Below, piece by piece: positions 1 through 6,646 of a stretch of DNA of 9,765 nt (position 1 is the stretch's first letter; each line of letters begins with the position of its first letter). The stretch is from NCBI GenBank assembly GCA_030656535.1, contig JAUSPL010000474.1:1-9765 (forward strand), read 5' to 3'. This stretch comes from Gemmobacter sp. (lineage in GTDB: Bacteria; Pseudomonadota; Alphaproteobacteria; Rhodobacterales; Rhodobacteraceae). The notes under the pieces were generated by a model. It did not search any database. It was not told the DNA's origin and saw only the letters and a program-made list of their open reading frames with translations. Position numbers and translations under genes: made by a program.

Positions 1-737
1 AGCGCATCGCGCCCAAGGCTCTGGCTCAGATACCGCCCGGTGATTTGCGGGTTGCCGGTGACAGCGTCCACAAACTGGATGACACCTGACCCGGACACAC
101 CTTGCCCCATGCCCAACGCCATTTCCTGCACGATCAGCCCAAGGCCCGCTTCCTGCGGGGCCCCCTTGGCCTGACGCAGCAGGCGCGCTGTCGTGCCTTC
201 CCACGCCCGCGCCATCGACCGCAGGGATTGGGTCAGTTGCACGGCGGGATCTTGTGGAAACGGTTCTTCGGTTTCGACCTCATAGGCGCGCAGGGCTGCG
301 CGCAGGGCCTCGGCCGACGGGGCGGCGGCGTCGAACATGTCAGGATCAAGCCGCGCGACATGGATCGCATAGGATTGCACAAAGCGCAGATACAGCGCGT
401 CCGCCGCGTCCTGACCGTGCGTGGCGGCAAGGGCCGCGTGACGTTCGGTGTTCAGCCCGATGTTCAGAATGGTGCCCGGCCCGCCCCAGTCGGGGTTTTC
501 CGGGCTGGGTCGGATCGACACCAGCGGCGCAGCCCCAAACGGGGCCAGAATGGCCTTGGGCGTGGATGCGTGCCCCGCTGCAATGCTGCGCACGGACGCA
601 AAGGACAAGGCCACTGTGCAGGGCACTGGCAGATCCAGTCGGATCAACCGCTGCAAGCATTTCGCGCGCCAGCCATGGGTCGTGGTGGCAATGGGCGCAG
701 AGGGCGTGACTAAGGCGTGGTCGGGGTGTTTCTGCAC
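1..737 (-). CDS. ppdK: PPDK-like (pyruvate,phosphate dikinase family) protein, N-terminal part, runs off the left edge
   Basis: The visible 245 residues match the N-terminal nucleotide-binding part of pyruvate,phosphate dikinase, which interconverts pyruvate, ATP and Pi with PEP, AMP and PPi in the cytoplasm. Family landmarks appear in order: RLDLPVP (33-39), LVSIR (72-76), GTILNIGLN (88-96), FPQDPAVQL (160-168) and GLIVQEMALGMGQGVSGSGV (200-219), then VDAVTG (223-228), which sits where PPDKs have their TRDPxTG motif. The swivel phosphohistidine and PEP-binding domains would lie beyond the window. The start is GTG at 737: the frame has no ATG between it and an upstream in-frame TGA, and an AAAGG Shine-Dalgarno lies 7 bases before it. 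The usual GGKGANL loop reads GWRAKCL (22-28), with Arg at the Lys position, and RSGARASMPGM is replaced by RPSPENPDWGG (76-86). It is therefore a divergent subfamily, and dikinase activity is not proven. It lies 192 bases downstream of glyS on the same strand. Family membership is firm; exact activity is less sure. Confidence 0.85.
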   Translation of the reverse strand, partial: MQKHPDHALVTPSAPIATTTHGWRAKCLQRLIRLDLPVPCTVALSFASVRSIAAGHASTPKAILAPFGAAPLVSIRPSPENPDWGGPGTILNIGLNTERHAALAATHGQDAADALYLRFVQSYAIHVARLDPDMFDAAAPSAEALRAALRAYEVETEEPFPQDPAVQLTQSLRSMARAWEGTTARLLRQAKGAPQEAGLGLIVQEMALGMGQGVSGSGVIQFVDAVTGNPQITGRYLSQSLGRDA

Positions 738-761
738 TGCGGCACCTTTCGGGTTGCGGGC

Positions 762-789
762 AGCATAGTGCGGTCCGCGCAGGGTGCAA
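762..789 (-). promoter_or_regulatory. possible promoter of the PPDK-like gene
   Basis: On the minus strand TTGCAC (789-784) is followed after 16 bases by TATGCT (767-762). The -10 matches four of six consensus bases, while the -35 matches only its TTG. A start about 7 bases downstream of the -10 would give a leader of roughly 20 bases before the GTG at 737. The spacing and placement are sensible and the -10 resembles the candidate glyQ promoter (TATGCA), but this is weak evidence on its own. The gene could also be read through from glyS. Confidence 0.3.
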
Positions 790-864
790 GCGGTGCGAAA
801 GTGGGGAGTGGTGCCAAAATGGCGGTGTGCGCCGCGCCCGTGGCGTCAGGCGGTAAAGTTTCGC

Positions 865-889
865 TGCCAGGGACCGGATGCCAGGGACC
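865..889. repeat. short tandem direct repeat (TGCCAGGGACC twice, period 14)
   Basis: Two exact copies of the 11-mer TGCCAGGGACC occupy 865-875 and 879-889, separated by 3 bases, between the glyS stop and the PPDK-like gene. With about one and a third turns of helix between equivalent bases, they could form a small regulatory site, but a chance duplication is equally possible. No function can be read from the sequence. Confidence 0.45.
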
Positions 890-897
890 AGTTGACA

Positions 898-919
898 GGG
901 CGCCCGCCGTGGGGCGCCC
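898..919. terminator. GC-rich hairpin after glyS, possible terminator
   Basis: GGGCGCCC at 898-905 pairs perfectly with GGGCGCCC at 912-919 across a 6-base loop, giving an 8-bp all-GC stem that begins 10 bases past the glyS stop codon. The run of four T follows the stem on the plus strand (921-924); read in the direction of glyS it precedes the stem as AAAA and no U-tract follows. The position suggests a transcription end for the glyQ-glyS operon, but the missing U-tract argues for weak or factor-assisted termination, or only an RNA-stabilising 3' end. Confidence 0.45.
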
Positions 920-929
920 CTTTTGGGGG

Positions 930-3245
930 TCAGCCGTCGATCTTGGTCAGGTCTGCCACTTGCCCGCAGATCGCGCGGATGCGGTGCAGCAGGTTCAGCC
1001 GGTTGCGGCGAATGACCGGGTTGTCGCTGTTCACCTGCGTTGCAGAAAAGAAATCGTCGATGGGCGCGCGCAGGGCGGCCATGGCAGACATGGCGGCGGC
1101 AAAGTCTTCGGCGGCCATCGCAGGCAAGATGATCGCGTCTGCGGTATCCAGCGCCGCGAACAGCGCGCGTTCGGCGTCGGTTTCCGCAAACTTGACATCC
1201 GCGCCATAGCTGTATTCGACGCCGTCCTTTTGTTCGGCCTGGGTCAGGATGTTGTTGGCGCGCTTGAACCCTTGCAGCAGGTTGGTGCCGTCATCGGTTT
1301 TCAGCGTCGCCTGCAGCGCGCGGGCGCGGGCGACCACCAGCGTCAGGTCGTCGTTGCCCGGCATCGCAAGGCAGGCGTCGATGACATCATGGCGGATGCC
1401 CTCGTCTTTCAAGAACACCTTGAGGCGGTCGTGGAAGAAGGCGAGGAGGTCTTTCACATCTAAGTCAAAAAGACTGTATGTGCCGGTTGCGCCTTCTCGC
1501 GCATCTGAGCCATCACTTCGCAACCAAAATTCTGATGAACTATGTTGTTTTTGCTTGCGCTTGTAAGACGGGTATAAGTGAGAGATTGATGTCGAGACTT
1601 TGTTCAGGAGTTCATGACGAGCCTCAAAACTGTGCGCTTCCAAGCCAAGTCCAGAAAGCAACTCCGCGCGTTTTTTGTCGTCCTCTTGATACTCGAGTGA
1701 AACGTCCCGAGACTCGTGAAGTGCAAAACCATGCTCAATGATCGACGCAGCGTTAAACTTTGCCCCATTCATCAACACCAACCGGATCACCCCAAGCGCG
1801 GCGCGGCGCAGGGCGTAGGGGTCTTTTGACCCCGTGGGTTTCTCGTATATCCCCCAGAAGCCGGTCAGGGTGTCCAGCTTGTCTGCCAGGGCCACGGCGA
1901 CCGAAACCGGGTCGGTGGGCACGTCGTCCGACGGGCCAAGGGGTTGATAGTGGGCCTTGCAGGCCAGGGCCACAGACTCGGACAGGCCGGCGGCGCGGGC
2001 GTAATAGGTGCCCATGGTGCCTTGCAGTTCGGGGAATTCGCCGACCATCGCCGATTGCAGGTCGGCCTTGGCGACGCGGGCGGCCTCGGCCGCAAGGTCG
2101 GGGGATGCCCCGACAAGCGGGGCGATTTCGCGGGCAAGGGCTGCGATGCGGGTGATGCGGTCGGCCTGCGACCCGAGTTCGTTGTGGAAGGTGACCGAGG
2201 CAAGACCCGCGGCCAGCCCCTCCATGCCTTCGGCTTTCACCCGGCGCAGGTCGTTGTCCCAAAAGAACCGCGCGTCCGACAGGCGGGCGGACAGCACCTT
2301 GCCGTTGCCCGCAAGAATGGTCGCGCCGTGGTCGGCGGCCTCATTGTTGGCAACTGTCACGAATTTCTCGATCCGGCCAGTGGCGGGGTTGCGCACCGAA
2401 AAGAATTTCTGATGCTCGCGCATCGAGGTTTGCAGCACTTCCGCCGGAAGGCCCAAGAAATCGGTACCGATCGGGCCCATCAAAACCACCGGCCATTCGA
2501 CCAGACCCGCAACTTCGGTCAGCAGGGCGGGGTCTTCGACGACCTCCAGCCCTTGGGCAAAGGCAGCGGTGGTGGCGTCGTGCCAGATGTGGGCGGCGCG
2601 TTCGGCGGGGTCGAGCATGACCTTGGAGGATTTCAGTTTGCGCGTGTAGTCGTCAAAGGACGACACCGGGAACCGGCCCGGGGCAAGAAAGCGGTGTCCC
2701 TCGGTGGTGTTACCTGCGGTGATGCCGTCGACGGACATCGGCACGACCTCTGCGCCGCCCTCATCGGTCAGCAAGCACAGGATCGAATGCAGCGGGCGCA
2801 CCCAGCGCAACGACCCGGTCCCCCAGCGCATGGATTTGGGCCAAGGGAAATTGCGGATCGTCGCTTCCAGCACCTCGGCGATGATTGCCGGGGATTTGCG
2901 ACCGGGTTTTTCGATCACGGCGTAATAGACCTGCGCTTTCTTGTCGTCGCGCACGGTCAACTGATCACGGGTCAGCCCGGTGGAACGCAAAAAGCCGTCA
3001 AGGGCGGCCTGGGGCGCGTCGGTGCGGGGGCCTTTGCGTTCTTCGCGCAGGGTCGGGCTTTCGGCGGTCAGGCCTTGCACGGTCAGCGTCAGGCGGCGCG
3101 GGGTGGAAAACGCACCGGCTGAAGCATAGGTCAGCCCGGCCGTCACCAGCCCGTCAGTGACCAGTTTCTTGAGGTCATCGCGGGCGCGGGACTGCATCCG
3201 GGCAGGGATTTCCTCGGAGAAAAGCTCGATCAGAAGGTCGGCCAT
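930..3245 (-). CDS. glyS: glycyl-tRNA synthetase beta subunit
   Basis: This is the 771-residue beta chain of the bacterial alpha2-beta2 glycyl-tRNA synthetase, which binds and positions tRNA-Gly while the alpha subunit activates glycine. Clear family signatures are the N-terminus MADLLIELFSEEIPARM, FPWPKSMRWG (133-142), EHQKFFSV (277-284), NGKVLSARLSDARFFWDND (314-332), KADLQSAMVGEFPELQGTMG (393-412), DKLDTL (455-460), DPYALRRAALGVIRLVL (475-491), LAFFHDRLKV (601-610) and the C-terminal tRNA-binding region with FKRANNILTQA (660-670). The start is ATG 3245, where the conserved N-terminus begins and GGAGAA lies 5 bases upstream; the frame is open 26 codons further, but that overlaps the upstream gene. 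The stop of that gene is 1 base away, implying coupled translation. E. coli GlyS is 689 residues. The extra length here is mainly residues 494-597, which are encoded by unusually AT-rich DNA. Confidence 0.97.
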   Translation of the reverse strand: MADLLIELFSEEIPARMQSRARDDLKKLVTDGLVTAGLTYASAGAFSTPRRLTLTVQGLTAESPTLREERKGPRTDAPQAALDGFLRSTGLTRDQLTVRDDKKAQVYYAVIEKPGRKSPAIIAEVLEATIRNFPWPKSMRWGTGSLRWVRPLHSILCLLTDEGGAEVVPMSVDGITAGNTTEGHRFLAPGRFPVSSFDDYTRKLKSSKVMLDPAERAAHIWHDATTAAFAQGLEVVEDPALLTEVAGLVEWPVVLMGPIGTDFLGLPAEVLQTSMREHQKFFSVRNPATGRIEKFVTVANNEAADHGATILAGNGKVLSARLSDARFFWDNDLRRVKAEGMEGLAAGLASVTFHNELGSQADRITRIAALAREIAPLVGASPDLAAEAARVAKADLQSAMVGEFPELQGTMGTYYARAAGLSESVALACKAHYQPLGPSDDVPTDPVSVAVALADKLDTLTGFWGIYEKPTGSKDPYALRRAALGVIRLVLMNGAKFNAASIIEHGFALHESRDVSLEYQEDDKKRAELLSGLGLEAHSFEARHELLNKVSTSISHLYPSYKRKQKQHSSSEFWLRSDGSDAREGATGTYSLFDLDVKDLLAFFHDRLKVFLKDEGIRHDVIDACLAMPGNDDLTLVVARARALQATLKTDDGTNLLQGFKRANNILTQAEQKDGVEYSYGADVKFAETDAERALFAALDTADAIILPAMAAEDFAAAMSAMAALRAPIDDFFSATQVNSDNPVIRRNRLNLLHRIRAICGQVADLTKIDG
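1457..1766 (-). other. AT-rich, in-frame insertion segment within glyS
   Basis: This stretch encodes GlyS residues about 494-597. By hand count 1461-1740 has 132 G+C in 280 bases (about 47%), against 75% in 1321-1380 and 63% in 1801-1860. Codon use changes with it: residues such as KQKQHSSSEFWLRSDGS are written with AAA, CAA, CAT, AGT, TCA, TTG and CGA, which are rare in the flanks. The encoded peptide is charged and polar, with a lysine-rich patch YKRKQKQH (561-568). The frame is intact and the conserved LAFFHDRLKV follows at once. It falls between GVIRLVL and LAFFHDRLKV, where I recall GlyS proteins being short and variable. I see no transposase, target duplication or terminal repeat. Confidence 0.7.
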
Positions 3246-3246
3246 G

Positions 3247-3702
3247 TCAGTTCTCCAATGTTCCGTTGAGCTGGTGCCAGGCATAGGCCCGGCCATCGGC
3301 GTCAACGGCGATGATGCGGTCAATCCCGCGGGTTATGTCATGGACTGACAGATAGGCCTTGGCCTCGCCGCGTTGCAGGGCCAGCCCGATGGACGGCGCG
3401 TCAAAGCACGAAAACCACCCCGGTGCGGTCAGCGGGTCGGGGTTTGTCGCAAGAATGGCCGACGACAGCTCGGTCGTGTCGGCCAATTGGGCGCAGGCCC
3501 GAAACCGAAGCGGCGACGAGGTGGCGTCAATGCCGTCGAAGTGTGTCAGCGACAAGGGCTGCTGACCCGTTTCGGTCGCAACGTGAAGCGGTGTCGTATC
3601 GGGCAAGCGTTCGTAAAAGGCATAGACTTGAAGATAGTACATCAATCCGCCCGCAAAGACCGCCGAACCCACCAGACCAAGGACAAGATACTTGCCGTTC
3701 AC
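3247..3702 (-). CDS. DUF6446-type membrane-anchored protein of unknown function
   Basis: This small protein of 151 residues is encoded between the two glycyl-tRNA synthetase subunits. An N-terminal hydrophobic segment (about residues 5-23) follows the start MNGK and should anchor the protein in the inner membrane, probably with the remaining 120 or so residues in the periplasm. Conserved-looking stretches are YYLQVYAFYE (22-31), FDGIDATSSPLRFRAC (55-70), PGWFSCFDAPSIG (94-106), GIDRIIAVDADGRAYAWHQ (126-144). Two cysteines, C70 and C99, could pair. This matches what I remember of DUF6446, a Rhodobacteraceae family. The start is GTG 3702, whose GTGA overlaps the glyQ stop by 4 bases; the stop is 1 base before glyS ATG. 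It is therefore translated in lockstep with both subunits. Nothing in the sequence suggests catalysis or RNA binding, and any role in GlyRS function is speculation. Confidence 0.88.
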   Translation of the reverse strand: MNGKYLVLGLVGSAVFAGGLMYYLQVYAFYERLPDTTPLHVATETGQQPLSLTHFDGIDATSSPLRFRACAQLADTTELSSAILATNPDPLTAPGWFSCFDAPSIGLALQRGEAKAYLSVHDITRGIDRIIAVDADGRAYAWHQLNGTLEN

Positions 3703-4625
3703 GCGCTGACGCCCCCGGCTTCGGTGGTGACAAACGCGTCGGCGCAACGTTTGGCCAAGGCCCGGACCCGGCCGATATAGGCTTGCCGTTCGGTGACCGA
3801 GATCACGCCGCGCGCGTCCAGCAGGTTGAACAGGTGGCTGGCCTTGATGCACTGGTCATAGGCCGGGTGCGCCATGACGATGTGGCGCCCGGCCTTGTCG
3901 GGTTGCGAGGCAGTCAGGATACGGTCGCATTCGGCCTCGGCGTCCTCAAAATGCCGCAGCAGAAGGTCGGTGTCGGCTTGATCGAAGTTCCAGCGCGAAT
4001 ATTCCTGCTCGGTCTGCCGAAAGATGTCGCCATAGGACAGGGGGATCGGTGATTGCGGATCGTTGAAGGGCATGTCCATCACATGGTTGACGCCCAGCAC
4101 ATACATCGCCAGTCGTTCCAGCCCATAGGTCAGTTCGCCCGAGACAGGTTTGCAGTCATGGCCGCCGACCTGCTGGAAATACGTGAACTGCGAAACCTCC
4201 ATGCCGTCACACCAGACTTCCCAGCCCAGACCCCAGGCGCCGAGCGTCGGGCTTTCCCAGTCGTCTTCGACAAAACGGATGTCGTGCAGCGCAGGGTCAA
4301 GTCCGATGGCACGCAAGCTGCCCAGATACAGGTCCTGCAGGTCAGGCGGCGATGGTTTGATGATGACCTGATATTGATAGTAGTGCTGCAGGCGGTTGGG
4401 GTTTTCGCCATAGCGCCCGTCGGTCGGGCGACGCGAGGGCTGGACGTATGCTGCGGCCCAGGGCTTGGGCCCCAAGGCGCGCAAGGTTGTGGCAGGGTGA
4501 AAAGTGCCAGCGCCGACCTCCATGTCATAGGGTTGCAAGATGGCGCAGCCCTTTGCTGCCCAATAGGACTGAAGCCGCAGGATGATTTCCTGAAAGCTGC
4601 GCGGGGCGGTTTCGCTGTCGGCCAT
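3699..4625 (-). CDS. glyQ: glycyl-tRNA synthetase alpha subunit
   Basis: This is the complete 308-residue alpha chain of tetrameric bacterial GlyRS, the class II catalytic subunit that forms glycyl-adenylate and charges tRNA-Gly in the cytoplasm. Signatures are SFQEIILRLQSYWAAKGCAI (10-29), QPYDMEVGAGTFHPAT (31-46), the motif 2 region RRPTDGRYGENPNRLQHYYQ (65-84) with its Arg and Glu residues, DDWESPTLGAWGLGWEVW (121-138), EVSQFTYFQQVGG (143-155), and motif 3 GLERLAMY (168-175). Length is close to the usual 300 or so residues. ATG 4625 is the start where family similarity begins; AAGAGG lies 10 bases upstream. It is the first gene of the minus-strand operon, has a plausible promoter in the divergent gap, and overlaps the next gene by 4 bases (GTGA). 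Confidence 0.97.
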   Translation of the reverse strand: MADSETAPRSFQEIILRLQSYWAAKGCAILQPYDMEVGAGTFHPATTLRALGPKPWAAAYVQPSRRPTDGRYGENPNRLQHYYQYQVIIKPSPPDLQDLYLGSLRAIGLDPALHDIRFVEDDWESPTLGAWGLGWEVWCDGMEVSQFTYFQQVGGHDCKPVSGELTYGLERLAMYVLGVNHVMDMPFNDPQSPIPLSYGDIFRQTEQEYSRWNFDQADTDLLLRHFEDAEAECDRILTASQPDKAGRHIVMAHPAYDQCIKASHLFNLLDARGVISVTERQAYIGRVRALAKRCADAFVTTEAGGVSA

Positions 4626-4654
4626 TGGCTTGGAACCTCTTGAAAAGCGCGTTC

Positions 4655-4683
4655 TGCATAGGCAACAGCCGCGTCAGGGTCAA
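4655..4683 (-). promoter_or_regulatory. candidate promoter of the glyQ-DUF6446-glyS operon
   Basis: On the minus strand TTGACC (4683-4678, five of six bases of the -35 consensus) is followed, after exactly 17 bases, by TATGCA (4660-4655) as a -10. Transcription starting near 4648 would give a leader of about 20 bases containing the AAGAGG Shine-Dalgarno (4641-4636) before the glyQ ATG at 4625. Such a short leader leaves no room for a T-box or attenuator. I found no comparable promoter pair for the divergent plus-strand gene. Confidence 0.55.
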
Positions 4684-4796
4684 TGCAACCCGACGTCGCG
4701 CCGGGCAGATTCGACGTGCATCCCCGGGCTGGTCTGTTTAGTTTGCACACTGGGGTGGACTGGAACCACCTCGCAGACGGCAAGGGGCTTTGGTTT

Positions 4797-6608
4797 ATGG
4801 TACGGGCGTTTTTTATCGGGTTGATTGCGATGATGATTGGGGCGGCCACGCCGGAATCAGGGCAGGCCCAAACATTGGGGCAGGTCTGGGTGCAGATCGA
4901 AGCCCAACCCACATTGCGCGCCGCCGAGGAACGCGCCCGCGCCTATTCAGGGGCATTTGACGATGTTGCGGGGTTCAGCCTTGCGTCCGGTTGGTATGCC
5001 ATCGTCTTGGGCCCTTATGAACGCGGTGCAGGGTTTGACCGGCTGGGCGCGCTTCGGACAGAACGGCTTGTCCCGTTGGACAGCTTTTTGGCGGATGGCG
5101 GAAACTTTCGCCAGCAGTTCTGGCCGCTGGGTGCCAGTGCCGCGTCGTCGGCGGAACAGTCGGCTGCCGTGACGCCTGTAGACCCCGCGCCCGTCCCGGT
5201 GGTACCGGCAGAACCGGCGGCGCCTGCAGCAGAGCCTGCGCCAATCGCGCAACCACAGCCCGCCCCAGCCGAAACCCGGCCCGAAACATTGGCCGAATCG
5301 CGCCGGGCCGAGGCCGCGTTGTCGCGATCAGAGCGCGAGGACATTCAAAGCGCTTTGGGATGGTTTGGCTATTATTCCGCCGGGATTGACGGGGCCTTCG
5401 GACCGGGAACCCGTGGTGCCATGGCCGCGTGGCAAAGCGCGCAGACAAACGAGCCGACGGGGGTTTTGACAACTGCGCAGCGCAATGCCTTGGTTGGTGG
5501 CTGGCAATCCGCCTTGGCCGAGATTGGCCTTGACCGGGTGCGCGACGAAGAGGCCGGAATCGAAATCGACCTGCCGCTGGCACTTGTTCGGTTTGACAGC
5601 TATGCGCCTCCGTTCGCGCAATATGCCGAACGCGAAGGCAGCGGTGTGCGCGTGCTGCTGATCAGCCAGCCGGGCGATCAGGGCGCGCTGTTCGGGTTGT
5701 ATGATACGCTTCAATCGCTGGAAATCGTCCCGCTGGAGGGGCCTCGCGAACGCCGCGCACGGTCGTTCGAGATTTCCGGTCGCAATGCGCAGGTCGAAAG
5801 TTACAGCTATGCAGAACTCTCGTCGGGGCTGATCAAGGGCTATGTGCTGATCTGGCAACCCAGTGACAGTGACCGCATGGGCCGGGTGTTGGCCGCGATG
5901 AAGGGCAGCTTTCGATCCATCGGCAACCGCGCGCTGGATCCGGGGTTGGTGCCTCTGGATGACGCGCAGCGGGCAGGGATGATGGACGGCCTGGAACCAC
6001 GCCGCCCGGCGATCACGCAATCCGGGTTCTACATCGATGCCCGCGGCACGGTCATGACCTCTGCCGCTGACGTTGCGGCGTGTAACCGTATCACCCTGGA
6101 CGGCGCCCAAGAGGCCGAGGTGGCGCTGGCGGATACCGGGATGGGCATCGCGGTGCTGCGCCCCAAGGGGCCCCTGATCCCGCTTGGCTATGCACGTTTT
6201 TCCGCAGACTTGCCGCGGGAAGGTGCGGATGTTGCCGTGGCGGGCTATTCGTTCGGGGATCAGTTGTCCCTGCCGACGATGACGTTCGGGACCTTTGCCG
6301 CCGCTGGCGGGCTGGACGGCGAGGATGGTGTTGCGCGTCTTACCTTGCCGGCGCTGGCTGGCGACGCGGGTGGCCCTGTGATCGACGGATCGGGTGGTGT
6401 GATCGGCGTGCTGTTGCCAAAGATGGAAACCGCTGGTCGGGTGCTGCCGGCCGAGGTGTCGTTCTTTGCCCCGGCGTCCGGCTGGGCGGAGCGGTTGTCG
6501 CCCCTGGGGCTTGGCCTTGCGCCAGTGGAGCGTTCGGGCGCGCTGGCCCCTGAAGACATCACCGCGATCGGCACCGATATGGCTGTGATGGTGTCGTGCT
6601 GGCGCTAA
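4797..6608 (+). CDS. secreted SPOR-like/peptidoglycan-binding protein with a degenerate trypsin-like domain
   Basis: This 603-residue exported protein has distinct modules. A signal peptide (MVRAFFIGLIAMMIGAA, probable cleavage near SGQAQ, 21-25) precedes a SPOR-like region (about 28-105: WVQIEAQPTL, FSLASGWYAIVLGPYERG). A Pro/Ala/Glu-rich linker follows (about 115-165), then a PG_binding_1-like domain (about 178-235: IQSALGWFGYYSAGIDGAFG, PGTRGAMAAWQ). After an unassigned segment (250-385) comes a trypsin-like fold (about 403-560: SGFYIDARGTVMTSAADV, AGDAGGPVIDGSGGVIGVLL). The catalytic positions appear lost: the His of TNAHVV is A424, the Asp of DLAVL is G450, and the Ser of GNSGGP is A524. 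It is best read as a periplasmic, wall-binding pseudo-protease. C429 and C601 might form a disulfide. ATG 4797 is chosen because it opens the signal peptide and has AAGGGG 9 bases upstream; the frame is open back to 4683. It is transcribed divergently from glyQ. Confidence 0.85.
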   Translation: MVRAFFIGLIAMMIGAATPESGQAQTLGQVWVQIEAQPTLRAAEERARAYSGAFDDVAGFSLASGWYAIVLGPYERGAGFDRLGALRTERLVPLDSFLADGGNFRQQFWPLGASAASSAEQSAAVTPVDPAPVPVVPAEPAAPAAEPAPIAQPQPAPAETRPETLAESRRAEAALSRSEREDIQSALGWFGYYSAGIDGAFGPGTRGAMAAWQSAQTNEPTGVLTTAQRNALVGGWQSALAEIGLDRVRDEEAGIEIDLPLALVRFDSYAPPFAQYAEREGSGVRVLLISQPGDQGALFGLYDTLQSLEIVPLEGPRERRARSFEISGRNAQVESYSYAELSSGLIKGYVLIWQPSDSDRMGRVLAAMKGSFRSIGNRALDPGLVPLDDAQRAGMMDGLEPRRPAITQSGFYIDARGTVMTSAADVAACNRITLDGAQEAEVALADTGMGIAVLRPKGPLIPLGYARFSADLPREGADVAVAGYSFGDQLSLPTMTFGTFAAAGGLDGEDGVARLTLPALAGDAGGPVIDGSGGVIGVLLPKMETAGRVLPAEVSFFAPASGWAERLSPLGLGLAPVERSGALAPEDITAIGTDMAVMVSCWR

Positions 6609-6646
6609 CCTGATCGGGTGCGTCCTTCAGAGCATCCGGATCTTGC

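Noticed and set aside
102..713. A 203-codon plus-strand open frame at the left end
   Set aside because: The opposite strand encodes a continuous PPDK-like N-terminus with ordered family landmarks, so this is its shadow.
717..1463. A 248-codon plus-strand open frame across the glyS 3' end and the downstream gap
   Set aside because: It spans a gene boundary on the opposite strand, its composition is an antisense shadow of glyS, and no ribosome-binding site or recognisable domain supports it.
1478..1741. An 87-codon plus-strand frame exactly within the AT-rich glyS island, considered as an inserted small gene
   Set aside because: The minus-strand GlyS frame runs through without a break and conserved GlyS sequence resumes directly on both sides. 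The plus-strand product has no recognisable features or ribosome-binding site.
1440..1780. Mobile-element insertion in glyS (transposon, intein or intron)
   Set aside because: No terminal inverted repeats, target-site duplication, transposase, intein splice motifs or group I/II intron features could be seen, and 100 codons is too short for an intein with an endonuclease.
1944..3122. A 392-codon open frame on the plus strand opposite glyS
   Set aside because: It is antisense to unmistakable GlyS sequence; its protein is rich in Gly, Arg and His with no domain signature. Long antisense frames are expected in GC-rich coding DNA.
3703..3852. An upstream extension of the DUF6446-type protein by 50 residues
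   Set aside because: The extension lies inside glyQ in another frame and is Arg-rich. The GTG at 3702 begins the family-like MNGK plus membrane segment and gives the coupled GTGA overlap.
4683..4796. A start of the secreted protein at ATG 4683
   Set aside because: It would bury the signal peptide 38 residues into the protein and overlap the candidate -35 of the glyQ promoter. ATG 4797 gives a proper signal sequence.
4626..4796. A T-box or glycine riboswitch controlling glyQ
   Set aside because: The candidate promoter leaves a leader of only about 20 bases, and no T-box or glycine aptamer-like conserved pairing was seen.
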